Positions 17,751 through 28,694 of a DNA stretch of 64,000 nt are shown one piece after another. How positions within the stretch are numbered: position 1 is the first letter of the stretch; each line of letters opens with the position of its first letter. Origin of the DNA: Fenollaria sporofastidiosus (GTDB lineage Bacteria; Bacillota; Clostridia; Tissierellales; Peptoniphilaceae); the NCBI RefSeq assembly GCF_943169635.2, contig NZ_OW968186.1, positions 1,302,001-1,366,000 on the forward strand. The letters run 5' to 3'. The notes below the pieces were generated by a model. That model was not told the DNA's origin and did no database searches. It saw only the letters and a program-made list of their open reading frames with translations. Both the position numbers and the translations under genes were made by a program.

Positions 17751-18953
17751 ATGAACGTTTTGACGTGTTAAAAGAAAGAGGTTACATCGACAATTGTAAC
17801 TATGAAGATGACTTAAGAAAATTATTAGATAAAGAAAAATAACATTTTATACTGGATATGACGCAACTGCCAACTCATTAACAATTGGCCACTACATAAC
17901 ACTTATGGTTATGAAACACCTACAAGCTGCTGGACATAGAGCTATATGCTTAACTGGTGGTGCAACAACTATGATTGGAGACCCTTCAGGTAAACAAGAT
18001 ATGAGAAAACTTCTTACTGAGGAAACTATTAACGAAAATGCTAGAATCTTCGTTGATCAGTTATCAAGATTCATTGACTTTAAAGATGGCAAAGCAATAC
18101 ACGTAGACAATAAAGACTGGCTTCGTGACCTAAGATACCTAGACTTTATGAGAGATATAGGTGTTAACTTCAACGTATCTAAGATGCTTGCTTATGATTG
18201 CTACAAAAACAGAATTTCATCAGGTTTAACATTCTTTGAGATGGGCTACATGCTAATGCAAGCTTATGACTTCGTTGAGTTATATAGAAAATATGGCTGT
18301 ATTCTACAAGTTGGTGGATCAGACCAATGGGCTAACATGCTTGAAGGAACTGAGCTTATAAACAAACTTGAAGGTAAGCAAGCCTACGTAATGACTCTAA
18401 AACTATTAACAAATGCTGATGGAGTTAAGATGGGTAAAACTGTTTCGGGCGCTGTTTGGCTTGATAGAAATAAAACTACTCCTTACGAATTATTCCAATA
18501 CTTCAGAAATGTTGATGACAGAGATGTTATTAAGTTCTTAAAGCTTCTTACTATGCTTCCAATGGAAGAGATAAATGAATTAGCTAAGCTAAAAGACAAC
18601 GAAATAAATAAAGCAAAAGAAATACTTGCATATGAAATTACAAAGGACGTTCACAGTAAAGAAGATGCAGACAAAGCTTTAGAAGCTAGCCGTGCTCTAT
18701 TTAGTGGATCTGCTAATTCAGAAAACATTCCAAGCACTACTATGGATAAAAAGTTATTTGAAGATGGTATTGGTCTACTAAACTTATTAAAAAAGCTTAA
18801 CCTTACTAAATCAAACTCAGAAGCAAGACAACTTATTAGTCAAGGAGGTATACTTCTAAATGGTGAAAAGAAAGTGATGCTGGTAAAGTTATTACACTAG
18901 ATGACTTTAAAGATGGCGAGCTTTTAATTAAAAAGGTAAAAAGTATTTCATAA
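17751..18953 (+). CDS. tyrS: Tyrosyl-tRNA synthetase, frameshifted
   Basis: TyrRS charges tRNA-Tyr. The start is MNV-DVLKERGYI, and the HIGH-like site is in TFYTGYDATANSLTIGHYI. Other matches are GGATTMIGDPSGK, LQVGGSDQWANM and the KMSKS-equivalent VKMGKTVSGAVW. The C-terminus has an S4 RNA-binding domain (LTKSNSEARQLISQGGILLNG), which after one more base continues DAGKVITLDDFKDGELLIKK to a stop at 18951. Three indels break it (near 17765, 17840 and 18870). The enzyme is essential, so these are likely errors. Confidence 0.95.
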
Positions 18954-18977
18954 AGTTATTTATTAAATAATAAACAT

Positions 18978-19008
18978 AAAAATAGGAGCTTCGGCTCCCT
19001 ATTTTAAT
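18978..19008 (+). terminator. Terminator after tyrS with TTCG tetraloop
   Basis: Arms aaaataggagc and gctccctatttt (one bulged base) close on a ttcg tetraloop and end in TTTTA. It separates tyrS from the convergent alkaline phosphatase gene and may work in both directions. Confidence 0.85.
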
Positions 19009-19038
19009 GTGTAAGCTAATTTTATTTATTAAGTTTTA

Positions 19039-20516
19039 TTATTTTGCTCCTAAAGATTCCATAAGTTTACTATAAATTTCACTATCATGATATGTTCCTT
19101 CATATAATTCTGCTGTTGCGCCTAGTGCGTATATAGGCACTGGCACAGCTGTATGAGCAAATGTTGACCAGCCAATACCAGCTTTATTATCGATTATATG
19201 TGTTAGCGTTGCGCTAAATGGATTATATCCACCATATAATAAATTTGTTTCAATAGATTTAGTTCTTTTATCTTTGTCTTTCATTGATTCTGCAAAAGCT
19301 GTTTTCAATTTCGCAAGTTCATAATCATTTAGCACAAATAATTCATCTTCCTTATTAGTGTTCTTATCCTTAACTATTAGTCCAAATGATTCTTTAACTA
19401 AATTTAATGCATCCTCAAAGTTAAGATTTTATTATTTTCTTTAATTCTTCAAATTTCTTGTCAAATTCAACATAACTTAATTTTGTTTGTCAAATATTTC
19501 AAAATGAGTGTCATATCCTGTTCCTTGATAACCAAGGCTTAGTCCGCCTGTTTCATGATCGGCAGTAACTAGGATTAGTGTTTCATCTGGATGCTTTTTA
19601 TAAAATGCAATAGCTTCTTGAACTGCATCGTCAAGTGCAAGTACTTCGTGTATTGATGAGAGTGCATCGTTTGCATGGCATGCCCAGTCAATTTTACCAG
19701 CTTCTGCCATGATAAAGAATCCCTTGTCATTGTCAAGCACTTCTATGGCTTTTCTAAGCGTATCTCTTAAAGTCATATCGCCTTTCTTTTGATCTAGTGT
19801 ATACGGCATAGCACCATCATCTTGAATTCTTTCAGTAACTGCAAATACTTTCCCAGTATTTTTGTTAATCTTTTCAAAATCTTTCTTTGTTTCAGTTACT
19901 GTGTAGCCGCTTGCTTTTAAAATATCATAAAGATCTTTTTCTTTTTTCTTCTTGTCATCACCAGTTCTATGAGCTAGTGATCCTCCAGCAAAATAGTCAA
20001 ATCCACTCGTCGCCATTTGCTTACCTATTTCATAATATTGTTTTCTAGAAGTAACATTAGCATAAAATGCTGCAGGAGTTGCGTGGTTTAGTGTTACAGT
20101 TGATATAATACCTATCTTTTTGCCCTGAGCCTTCATCTTTTCAGCAACAGTAGTAACATTCTTTTGAAGATCACTTGTCTTACCTATAACACCGGAATGA
20201 GTTTTATTACCTGAGCTTATAGCTGTGGCGGTTGAAGCTGAGTCTGGACAAAAGCTTGTAGAGTCTTCTGTATTAACAAGACCAACTGTTGGAAACTTAT
20301 AAAACTCTAATGGTTTTATCTCTACTTTCTTTTTGTCTCCAGTGTAGATTTGTGCAGCATTTACTTGAGCAGCCCCATACCATCACCTATAAACAAAATA
20401 CATACTTAGCTTTTTAGAATTTTACTTTCAGCAAAGCTTCTTTCACCTAGGAATGAGAAACTTGATACAAAGATAGCAAGCACTAAAATTAATACAAAGA
20501 ATTTAAAATTTTTCAT
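19039..20516 (-). CDS. phoA: Secreted alkaline phosphatase, frameshifted
   Basis: This is an exported metal-dependent phosphomonoesterase. The start at 20516 gives a signal peptide (MKNFKFFVLILVLAIFV, cleaved after a small-residue stretch) and has an AGGGAG site. Then come LFIGDGMG (metal Asp) and, in a second frame, FCPDSASTATA with the nucleophile serine. The next blocks, in frame, are STVTLNHATPAAFYA, ADHETGG and, after another shift, WSTFAHTAVPVPIYALG with a metal His. At least four indels are needed to join it. The corrected length is ~490 residues. It is alone between two terminators; no Pho box was recognised. Confidence 0.9.
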
Positions 20517-20592
20517 GGAATTCTCCCTTTCTTGTGCTTATTATAATTATTATATATTAAATATAAATATGTATTGTGTAAATTTTATGTAA

Positions 20593-20624
20593 AAACCTCT
20601 CTACTTAATTTAGTAAAGAGGTTT
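20593..20624 (-). terminator. Terminator after pepF
   Basis: The arms aaacctct and agaggttt, extended by tac/gta, form a stem followed on the minus strand by TTTTT. It lies about 35 bases beyond the pepF stop and ahead of the phoA start region. Confidence 0.8.
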
Positions 20625-20659
20625 AATAATATTTGTTTAATAATTTTATTCAGTTAATT

Positions 20660-22402
20660 TTAAAACTCATCAATTTCTTTCTTTATAGTTTCTAGTGATG
20701 CGTCAAAGAATTCTTCTTTAGTAACATCTATGCCAACTGATTTACAGCAATCTTTAATACTCATCTTGCCTGTATTTCTTAGAAGTGTATCATATTTTCT
20801 ATGAAGGCATCTCCTTCCTTCTTATATACTGTATAAGCCTCTTGCAAATAAAAGTCCAAAACAATATGGGAAGTTATAATAACCAAGTCCGCTACTGTAG
20901 TAGTGGGACTTGCATATCCACATGCCTTTGTTTAACTTTTCTGGATCTAGTCCATCTTTAAATGCTTCTTTTTGTGTATTCATCATAATCTCATCGAAAT
21001 CATCTGCATCTAAAGCACCATCTTTTCTTCTTCTAAACACTTCATCTTCAAACAAGAATCTTGAATATATATCAACAACTGTTTGTGCTGCTCCTGATAT
21101 AATATTTTCAAGTATAAATATCTTCTCATCATTGTTCTTTGCATCTTTAAGTGCAGCGTTATAAGTTATTGTCTCAGCAAATATCGATGCAGTCTCTGCT
21201 ATTGGCATAGTATAGTCTTGATTGATTGGCGCTTCTTGGAATATAACTCTTCCGTGGTAAGCGTGACCTAGTTCATGTGCAAAGGTAATCATTGAATCAA
21301 ATGTGCCACCAAAGTTAGCTAAAACTCTTGATTCTTTTATAGCTGAGCAGCTTGAGCAGAAAGCGCCGCCCACTTTACCTTCTCTAGGTTCTGTATCTAA
21401 CCAATTATTTTCAAAGGCATGTTTAGCAAAGTCTCCTAACTTATCTGAGAATGAATAATATTGTTTGATAACGAAGTCTTTTGCTTCTTCGAATGTATAA
21501 GTGATACTGCCCTTACCTACTGGAGCAAATGTTTCATAGTAAGGAAGCTTATCATAGCCAAGTAATTTAGCTTTTCTTTTAAAGTACTTAACAAAATCTG
21601 GTAAATACTTTCTAACTGATGACCACATTGCATCAAGAATTTCTCTGTCAAATCTTGAATCTATAAGAGTTTTTGCTAATGGACTTTCATATCCTCTTAA
21701 TTCACATTCATTTATTACTTCGCCCTTTATTGAGCTAAGTGACATTGCTATTGAGTCTCTAATTTTGTCATAGCACTCTTCTTCGGCTATAAAACTTCTT
21801 CTTCTAAGGTCTTTATCGTCTTCATATTGTAAGTTTCTAATTGCTGGTAAATTTATTTCCTTTACATCTCCATCAGAAAATTCTACTTTGCTTGTAACTT
21901 TACTAGTTAAATTAGAATGAAGTCTGTTCCACTCGTATGAACCTGTTTCTTTTATACGAGCAACAGCAATCTCTACATCATCACTAAGAGAGTGCTTTGC
22001 ATTTTCACATCCCTCATTTAATATAAATCTATATTCTTTTAGAGTATCCTCTTCATCAATAATCTTGTTTATATCATCAATGCTCTTTAAAAATTTGTCA
22101 AAAATTACACTAAGCTCAATAAACTCTCTGCGAACAGTTATTAGTTTAGACTTTTCATTAAGTGCTTCTTTATTGTTAACGTTTTCGCTTAAATTTAACG
22201 ATACATATCCAAATAATCTTGCTGCATAATTATCAATGATATTAGCTTTGTCTACATATTTAAGTAAAACTTTCTTTTTATCATCAAAATTATTACTTAT
22301 AAAAGAATTTAGATCTTTAATTTCTTTTAAAATTTTCTCATAATCTTCTTTGTACTTAGGATCACTAAATGATTTGTAATATGCGGATAAATCCCACTTC
22401 AT
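20660..22402 (-). CDS. pepF: Oligoendopeptidase F (M3 metallopeptidase), C-terminus frameshifted
   Basis: PepF is a cytoplasmic zinc peptidase that degrades oligopeptides. The zinc site HELGHAYHG is preceded by FGGTFDSMITFA and followed by PIAETASIFAET with the third ligand. The start MKWDLSAYYKSFSD matches the family N-terminus and has AGGAGG. The main frame ends at GLYSI (20822). Correcting indels adds VYKKEGDAFIENY, LLRNTGKMSIKDC and a C-terminal helix to a stop at 20660, giving ~580 residues. Confidence 0.93.
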
Positions 22403-22420
22403 ATTCTTCCTCCTCTTTCA

Positions 22421-22452
22421 AAAAAGAGGGTAGCAAACGCTACCTTCTCTTA
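22421..22452 (-). terminator. Terminator of the ATP synthase operon
   Basis: GGTAGC and GCTACC, with flanking AGA/TCT pairs, make a strong stem with a GTTT loop, followed on the minus strand by TTTTTT. It begins at the atpC stop and ends just ahead of the pepF ribosome site. Confidence 0.88.
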
Positions 22453-22848
22453 ATAATTTTTATTTCCAACATTAATTCTGTTGATTGCCTTCTTAAGTGC
22501 AAGCTCTGCCTTGAATGTATCTGTGTCTTTGTCCTCTAGTTTTCTGCTTGCTCTTTCCTTTGCTCTTTCAGCTCTGTTGATGTCTATCTCATCTTCCCAC
22601 TCACAAGCGTCAGATACAACAGTTATATTGTTATTTCTCACGTCAATATAACCACCAGCACAAGCTGCAACTTTTCTTTCATCTCCATCTTTAATAACAA
22701 GTCTACCAATATCAAGTATTGTTACCAAGGGAGAGTGATTAAGAAGTATTCCTACGTCTCCTTCAATTGTTCTAGCGACAAGCATATCTATATCGCCTTC
22801 AAAAAACAATTTATCAGGTGTAACAACCTTAAGATATAATTTAGTCAT
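22450..22848 (-). CDS. atpC: F-ATPase epsilon subunit
   Basis: Epsilon is part of the central rotor stalk and inhibits ATP hydrolysis. The N-terminal beta-sandwich is clear (VVTPDKLFFEGDIDMLVARTIEGDVGIL.NHSPLVTIL), with a C-terminal helical hairpin (INRAERAKERASRKLEDKD). The length of 132 residues is normal. It overlaps the end of atpD by 8 bases and is the last gene before the operon terminator. Confidence 0.96.
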   Translation of the reverse strand: MTKLYLKVVTPDKLFFEGDIDMLVARTIEGDVGILLNHSPLVTILDIGRLVIKDGDERKVAACAGGYIDVRNNNITVVSDACEWEDEIDINRAERAKERASRKLEDKDTDTFKAELALKKAINRINVGNKNY

Positions 22849-24250
22849 TATTTTGCCTCATACTCTCAGCTTTTTTAACAGCATCATCAATTGTTCCAAC
22901 AAACAAGAATGCTGATTCTGGTAAATCATCGTGCTTACCATCAAGTATTTCTTCAAAACCTCTAATAGTTTCAGCTATAGGAACATATTGACCCTCTATA
23001 CCTGTGAATTGCTCTGCAACTGAGAACGGTTGTGACAAGAATCTTTGTATCCTTCTTGCTCTAGCAACAGTTAATTTATCATCTTCAGATAATTCATCCA
23101 TACCAAGTATTGCGATGATATCTTGAAGTTCTTTGTATCTTTGTAGTATCTCTTGAACACGTCTAGCAACTTCATAGTGTTTTTCTCCAACTACTTGTGG
23201 GTCCAATATTCTTGATGTTGAATCTAGTGGATCTACAGCTGGATATATACCTAATTCTGAAATCGAACGTGAAAGCACTGTAGTCGCATCAAGGTGTGTG
23301 AATGTTGTCGCTGGTGCAGGGTCTGTTAAGTCGTCGGCAGGAACATAAACAGCTTGTACAGATGTGATTGATCCATTCTTTGTAGATGTGATTCTCTCTT
23401 GCAATTGACCCATCTCAGTAGCTAGTGTTGGTTGATAACCTACAGCCGATGGCATTCTTCCTAGTAGTGCTGATACTTCTGAACCTGCTTGAGTAAATCT
23501 AAAGATATTATCGATAAATAGCAACACGTCTTGATGTTTTTCATCTCTGAAGTACTCAGCCATAGTTAAGCCTGTTAAAGCAACTCTCATTCTTGCTCCT
23601 GGTGGTTCATTCATTTGACCGAATACTAGTGCAGTCTTATTAATTACTCCAGACTCTTTCATTTCGTAGTAAAGGTCATTACCTTCTCTAGTTCTTTCTC
23701 CAACTCCCGCAAAAACAGAAAGTCCACCATGCTCCTTAGCGATATTATTTATTAACTCTTGTATTAATACTGTCTTACCTACACCGGCACCACCAAATAG
23801 ACCTATCTTACCACCTCTTGCATATGGAGCAATAAGGTCTATAACTTTTATACCAGTTTCAAAAACTTCTCTTGTTGTGACTTGTTCATCATAAGTAGGT
23901 GCTTGTCTGTGTATTGGGTCATATCTATCATATTTAGACTTAGGATCTTCGTCAATATTCTCACCTAAAACATTAAATAGTCTTCCTAATGTTTTATCTC
24001 CAACAGGCACCTTAATAGGACTTCCTGTATCTAAAGCCTCAGCACCTCTTACTAATCCGTCAGTTGATGACATTGAAATACATCTAACTATGTCATCGCC
24101 TATGTGTTGACTTACTTCAGCTATAAGAGGCTTTCCATTAAGATCAATTTTAATCGCGTTAAGAAGGTTAGGTAGAGAATTTTGTTTAAATCTTATATCA
24201 AGAACCGGTCCAATTATTTGTACAACTTTACCAATATTTTGATTTTCCAT
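22841..24250 (-). CDS. atpD: F-ATPase beta (catalytic) subunit
   Basis: The catalytic subunit of F1, 469 residues and intact. The Walker A loop is GLFGGAGVGKTVLIQELI, the catalytic Glu is in GVGERTREGND, Walker B is DVLLFIDNIFRFTQAGSEVSALLGRMPSAVGYQ (read as its core LLFIDN), and SITSVQAVYVPADDLTDPAP follows. It lies between atpG and atpC in the standard order. Confidence 0.98.
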   Translation of the reverse strand: MENQNIGKVVQIIGPVLDIRFKQNSLPNLLNAIKIDLNGKPLIAEVSQHIGDDIVRCISMSSTDGLVRGAEALDTGSPIKVPVGDKTLGRLFNVLGENIDEDPKSKYDRYDPIHRQAPTYDEQVTTREVFETGIKVIDLIAPYARGGKIGLFGGAGVGKTVLIQELINNIAKEHGGLSVFAGVGERTREGNDLYYEMKESGVINKTALVFGQMNEPPGARMRVALTGLTMAEYFRDEKHQDVLLFIDNIFRFTQAGSEVSALLGRMPSAVGYQPTLATEMGQLQERITSTKNGSITSVQAVYVPADDLTDPAPATTFTHLDATTVLSRSISELGIYPAVDPLDSTSRILDPQVVGEKHYEVARRVQEILQRYKELQDIIAILGMDELSEDDKLTVARARRIQRFLSQPFSVAEQFTGIEGQYVPIAETIRGFEEILDGKHDDLPESAFLFVGTIDDAVKKAESMRQNND

Positions 24251-24263
24251 AATTTCACCCCTT

Positions 24264-25112
24264 CTAATTTAATGCATTTGCACCTGAGACAATCTCAGTA
24301 ATTTCTTGTGTAATTTGAGCTTGTCTTGCTCTGTTAAATTTTAAAGACAAACTCTCAAGCATATCATTAGCATTATCAGTAGCATTCTTCATAGAGTTTC
24401 TTCTAGATGCTTGTTCTGAAGCTGCTGATTCAATCATAGCTCCAAATATAGTTATGGATATATAATCCTTTACTAATCTGTTTAAAACTTCTTCAGCAGA
24501 TGGTTCATACTCAATAAGTCTGTTTTCCATATTGCCATTTTATCTATTGATTCGGCTGGTAACAGTTTAACCATACTAGGCACTAAGCTAAGTACAGTAG
24601 AAAATGAGTATAAACTAATAGTACTTCATCAATTTCTTTCTTTTATATAAATCATAACAGATGTTACCAATCTTTGCAGCATTGTTAAATGAAGGTTCTT
24701 CTGAAATATATGAAAATTCTTCCACTATGCCACTGTATCTTCTTTTGAAATACTCTCTTGCTTCAACCTCAACTAGTATAAACTTAGTTCCAATCTTATC
24801 TTCTACATATGACTCAGCCTTTCTTATAACATTGATGTTATAACCGCCAGCTAAGCCTCTGTCTGATGTTAAAACAATTATAAGTCTGTTCTTTACTTCT
24901 CTCTTCTCTAATAAATCATATCTAACACCCTTTGTATTAGCAAGTATCTCTAATACTTGATTCAACAGTGTTATAATATGGCCTTGTAAGCTCAAGTTTT
25001 GTCTAGATTTACGAAGTTTTGAAGTAGATACTAATTCCATGGCTCTAGTGATTTGCTTTATATTAGATACACTTTTAATTCTTCTTTTAATTTCTTTACT
25101 TTGTTCAGCCAT
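24264..25112 (-). CDS. atpG: F-ATPase gamma subunit, frameshifted
   Basis: Gamma is the rotor shaft. The N-terminus MAEQSKEIKRRIKSVSNIKQITRAM and the VLTSDRGLAGGYN motif are in one frame. The conserved C-terminal helix (SEQASRRNSMKNATDNANDML, RARQAQITQEITEIV) is in another. Correcting the stretch 24531-24620 restores EIDEVLLVYTHFLSTLS and LLPAESIDK between them. The joined length is ~282 residues. The break is one or two lost bases. Confidence 0.95.
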
Positions 25113-25242
25113 AATAAACCTCTAGTTAAAAGTCTTTTAAATTCTTCTATCTTAAGTTTAAGCTCTTCTTTTATTTCGTCAGTTAATTCTTTCTTTTCAA
25201 GAATTTTCTTAGCAGTTTCGCTTGAAGTGTTTTCCATATATT

Positions 25243-26622
25243 CTAAGAAATCTTTTCAAATGCTTTAACTCTGTCAACAGGAATATCATCAAGATATCTG
25301 TTAGTAACAGCGAATAAAATCATAACCTCTTCTTCGACTTTTAAAGGTTTATATTGTGCTTGCTTTAGTATTTCCATAATCCTTTGACCATGATTTAGTT
25401 TATCTGCAGTATCTTTATCAAGCTCAGAACCAAATTGCGCAAATGCTAACAATTCTCTGTATTGAGCAAGTTCTAGTTTAATACCGCTTGAAACTTTCTT
25501 CATAGCCTTGATTTGTGCAGCTCCACCAACACGAGATACAGATAAACCTGCATTAACAGCTGGTCTTTGTCCTGAGAAGAATAATTGTCCTTCAAGGAAT
25601 ATTTGTCCATCAGTTATGGAAATAACGTTTGTTGGTATATAAGCTGAAATATCTCCAGCTTGTGTTTCTATGATAGGAAGAGCTGTTATAGATCCTCCAC
25701 CTAACTTATCAGATAGTTTTGCTGATCTTTCAAGTAGTCTTGAGTGTAGATAGAAAACGTCACCTGGGTAAGCTTCACGTCCTGGTGGTCTTCTAAGCAA
25801 TAGAGACATTGAACGATATGCAACTGCGTGCTTTGATAAGTCATCATATATGATAAGTACGTCTTTACCTGCATACATAAATTCTTCAGCCATAGCAGTT
25901 CCTGCATATGGAGCAATATATTGTAGTGGTGCTAATTCACTTGCTGATGAACTGACTACTATAGTGTAGTCCATCGCACCATGTTCTTCAAGCACATTTA
26001 CTAATTGAGCTACAGTCGAGTTCTTTTGACCGATTGCGACGTATATACATATTACATCTTGATCTTTTTGATTTATTATTGTATCGATGGCGATAGCAGT
26101 CTTACCTGTTTGTCTGTCGCCTATAATTAACTCTCTTTGTCCCCTACCTATAGGGATGATGGAGTCAATAGTTTTGATACCAGTTTGTAACGGCTCAGAT
26201 ACTGATTTTCTATCAATAATGCCTGGAGCATTAGCTTCTATAGGTCTGAACTTATTGCTTTCAATCTTACCCTTGCCATCTATAGCTTGACCTAGTGAAT
26301 TTACAACTCTACCAATAAGCGCTTCGCCTACTGGAACTTCCACGATTCTCCCAGTTCTTTTAACTGGATCTCCTTCTTTTAAGTTCTTATCACTACCTAA
26401 AAGCACGCAACCAATATTATCTTGCTCAAGGTTTAATGCCATAGCATAAACGCCGCCAGGTAGTTCTAGTAGTTCACCAGCCATAGCATTGTCAAGTCCG
26501 TAAACTCTGGCAATACCGTCACCAACTTCAATAATAGATCCAACTTCAACCGTATCTAATTTTTGTCATAATTTTGATTAAATTTTTATAACTGAGCTAA
26601 TTTCTTCTGGTTTTAACCCCAT
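25243..26622 (-). CDS. atpA: F-ATPase alpha subunit, N-terminus frameshifted
   Basis: Alpha is the non-catalytic nucleotide-binding subunit. The main frame starts at MAGELLELPGGVYAM and has Walker A GDRQTGKTAIAIDTI and the core IYDDLSKHAVAYR. Upstream, adding back three single A residues gives MGLKPEEISSVIKNLIKNYD and VEVGSIIEVGDGIARVYGL, so the true ATG is at 26622, directly after the atpH stop (TAAATG). The C-terminus is near 25243; the last few residues may also be shifted, since the frame ends in KAFEKIS. Confidence 0.96.
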
Positions 26623-27167
26623 TTAGATACTCACCTCACTATTATTTATTAATTCTTTTCTTAATTCATTCAATTGACCTTTTAATGTTGAATCGATAAG
26701 TTTATCACCGATTTTAACAATAGCCCCACCTAATAAAGTCTCATCTAAAATATTGCTTAATTTTACATGTGCTTTTAATGAAGCTGTCAATTTCTCTTCA
26801 TATTTTTGATTTCTTCATCACTTAATTTGTTTTAGTAATAATCGTTCCATTTACAATATTATTATCAATATCATATAAATTATTAAATTCATCTATTACT
26901 GATGATATGATATCAAATCTTTTGGCATCAATTAAAACGAGCAAAAGTTCATTGTTAATTTTGATATATTCTTTTCATATATCTTTAATAATTTCCTTTT
27001 CTCATTTTTGATAGTAAAGGGTGATTAAATACTTCCATCAATCTAGGATTTGAATCAATAGTTTCTTTAATTAAATTTAGCTCCTCATAAACTAATTTAA
27101 GACAATCATCTTCTTTAGATGCTTCAAACATAGACTTTGCATATAAAGTAGTAGCTAATTCTTCCAT
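26623..27167 (-). CDS. atpH: F-ATPase delta subunit, frameshifted
   Basis: Delta tethers F1 to the peripheral stalk. The N-terminus MEELATTLYAKSMFEASKEDDC is clear and overlaps atpF. The frame stops early near 26985. Correcting several A/T-run indels recovers LLLVLIDAKRFDIISSVIDEF, a middle helix, and the C-terminal family motif GGAIVKIGDKLIDSTLKGQL, followed by LRKELINNSEVSI with a stop at 26623. The corrected length is ~180 residues. Confidence 0.88.
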
Positions 27168-27670
27168 TGTCCATTACCTACTTCTTCTATAGACTTTTCT
27201 ATGATATCCTTGTCTTTCTTTGTGCTAATATTCTCACCAATTAGTTTTTCTGCAGCTAAAATAGCAATATTTACCATATCGCCTTTTAATTCATCCATTG
27301 CCATTGACTTTTTATTAGCAAGTTCTTTATCAGCTTTCTCCATAATTTTTCTAGACTCTTCTTTAGCATCACTAACAGACTTATTAACGATATCATCTGC
27401 TCTCTTCTTTGCTTGATCAACAATATCGTTTGCTTCCTTTTTCGCTTCTTTCAATTTAAGCTCATAGTCTCTTAATGCTACTTGAGACTTCAAATTATTT
27501 TTCTCGCTATCTTCAATGTTCTTCATTATATAATCTTGTCTTTTCTTTAGTAAATCTTTTATAGGATAGTATAAAAATTTACGCAAAATGAAATATAAAA
27601 CGAGAGTGGCTGTAAGCTGAACAAGCATATTGACTAAATTAAAGTCAACGCTTACATTTAAGCCTTCCAT
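27155..27670 (-). CDS. atpF: F-ATPase b subunit
   Basis: The b subunit is the membrane-anchored peripheral stalk. One N-terminal membrane helix (LVQLTATLVLYFILRKFLYY, residues ~14-34) is followed by a long charged coiled coil with the typical RADDIV and A.E.A pattern. The length of 171 residues is normal. Its end overlaps the start of atpH by 13 bases, and its start lies 6 bases beyond atpE. Confidence 0.94.
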   Translation of the reverse strand: MEGLNVSVDFNLVNMLVQLTATLVLYFILRKFLYYPIKDLLKKRQDYIMKNIEDSEKNNLKSQVALRDYELKLKEAKKEANDIVDQAKKRADDIVNKSVSDAKEESRKIMEKADKELANKKSMAMDELKGDMVNIAILAAEKLIGENISTKKDKDIIEKSIEEVGNGQWKN

Positions 27671-27676
27671 AATAAA

Positions 27677-27934
27677 CTATACTAAAGGCTTAACTAGGAT
27701 AAGAATTAGGGCAATAACTAGTGAATAAATACCTGTTGTTTCGGCAACAGCTTGTCCTAAAATCATTGTTTGAATGATATCACCTTTAGCTTCTGGTTGT
27801 CTACCTACTGCTTCAGCACCCTTACTTGCTGCAATACCTTGACCGATACCAGGGCCTAAACCTGCTATCATTGCTATACCAGCTCCTAAAGCTGACATAC
27901 CTAAAATAAAATCGTGACCTGAAATTCCTTGCAT
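27677..27934 (-). CDS. atpE: F-ATPase c subunit with Na+-binding residues
   Basis: This 85-residue ring subunit has two membrane helices joined by the ARQPEAKGDI-type polar loop (here GRQPEAKGDI). The ion site matches the sodium c-ring of Ilyobacter tartaricus at the same positions: Gln32 in PGIGQG, Val63, Glu65, Thr66 (Ser there) and Tyr70 in AVAETTGIYS. Proton-type c subunits usually lack the Gln and the Ser/Thr. I therefore predict Na+ translocation. It lies between atpB and atpF. Confidence 0.95.
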   Translation of the reverse strand: MQGISGHDFILGMSALGAGIAMIAGLGPGIGQGIAASKGAEAVGRQPEAKGDIIQTMILGQAVAETTGIYSLVIALILILVKPLV

Positions 27935-27955
27935 TTAAAATTTCTCCTTTCAAAA

Positions 27956-28651
27956 TTAATTTTCTTCTTGTCCCATACCCATTGCAATGTAAATCATTGT
28001 TATCATTGCGAATATGAAAGTTTGCAACACACCTGAGAATACATCAAAGTAGATGTGAAACCATGGTGCTACTATTGGTGTAAGTAAATTACTTACAAAG
28101 CCTAGCGCAGCATATACAAGAGCCATAATTAACGAACCACTTACAATATTACCAAATAAACGGAATGAAAGCGATATTGGAAGCGCAATATCACCAATAA
28201 TGTTTATCGGGAACAGTATAAAGATTGGCTCGAAATAACCTTTTATGGAATCTTTTAAGCCGTTAACTTTTATCTTGTTATAATGTATCAAAACAAAAGT
28301 TATTAGCGCTAATGTGAGTGTAACATTTAGATCTGATGTTGGAGGTTTAAATCCAAATAAACCCATCAGATTTGAAGTCAATAAAAACATCATCAAGCTA
28401 AGAATGTATGGTGAAAAGCCTTCTCTGTTCTTGCCCATAGTTTGTTCGATTAGTGAATCTATTGATGTTACAGCAAGCTCTAGAACGCTAACTAGTCCAG
28501 ATGGTCTAGCTTTATAGTCGGTTTTCTTTATCTTTCCATAAGCGATAAAAATAAATACTAGTAAAGCCATGACAACTATAACAGAGTTGATAACGCTTGG
28601 TGTCAACGAATATACATTCTTACCTATCTGAAAGCTTATCGACAATTCCAT
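27956..28651 (-). CDS. atpB: F-ATPase a subunit
   Basis: The a subunit forms the stator half-channels. The essential Arg is in the ALPISLSFRLFGNIVSGSLI helix, and the C-terminal helix pair (VLQTFIFAMITMIYIAMGMG) is typical. At 231 residues with about five to six membrane segments, the protein is intact. It follows atpI by ~43 bases and precedes atpE. Confidence 0.95.
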   Translation of the reverse strand: MELSISFQIGKNVYSLTPSVINSVIVVMALLVFIFIAYGKIKKTDYKARPSGLVSVLELAVTSIDSLIEQTMGKNREGFSPYILSLMMFLLTSNLMGLFGFKPPTSDLNVTLTLALITFVLIHYNKIKVNGLKDSIKGYFEPIFILFPINIIGDIALPISLSFRLFGNIVSGSLIMALVYAALGFVSNLLTPIVAPWFHIYFDVFSGVLQTFIFAMITMIYIAMGMGQEEN

Positions 28652-28694
28652 CTTATTACCCCTTTTCTTTATTCAAATCTAGTGATTTGTGAAA

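Noticed and set aside
19039..20516. Alkaline phosphatase as a genuine pseudogene
   Set aside because: All active-site motifs survive, the breaks are single bases in runs, and neighbouring essential genes have the same defects.
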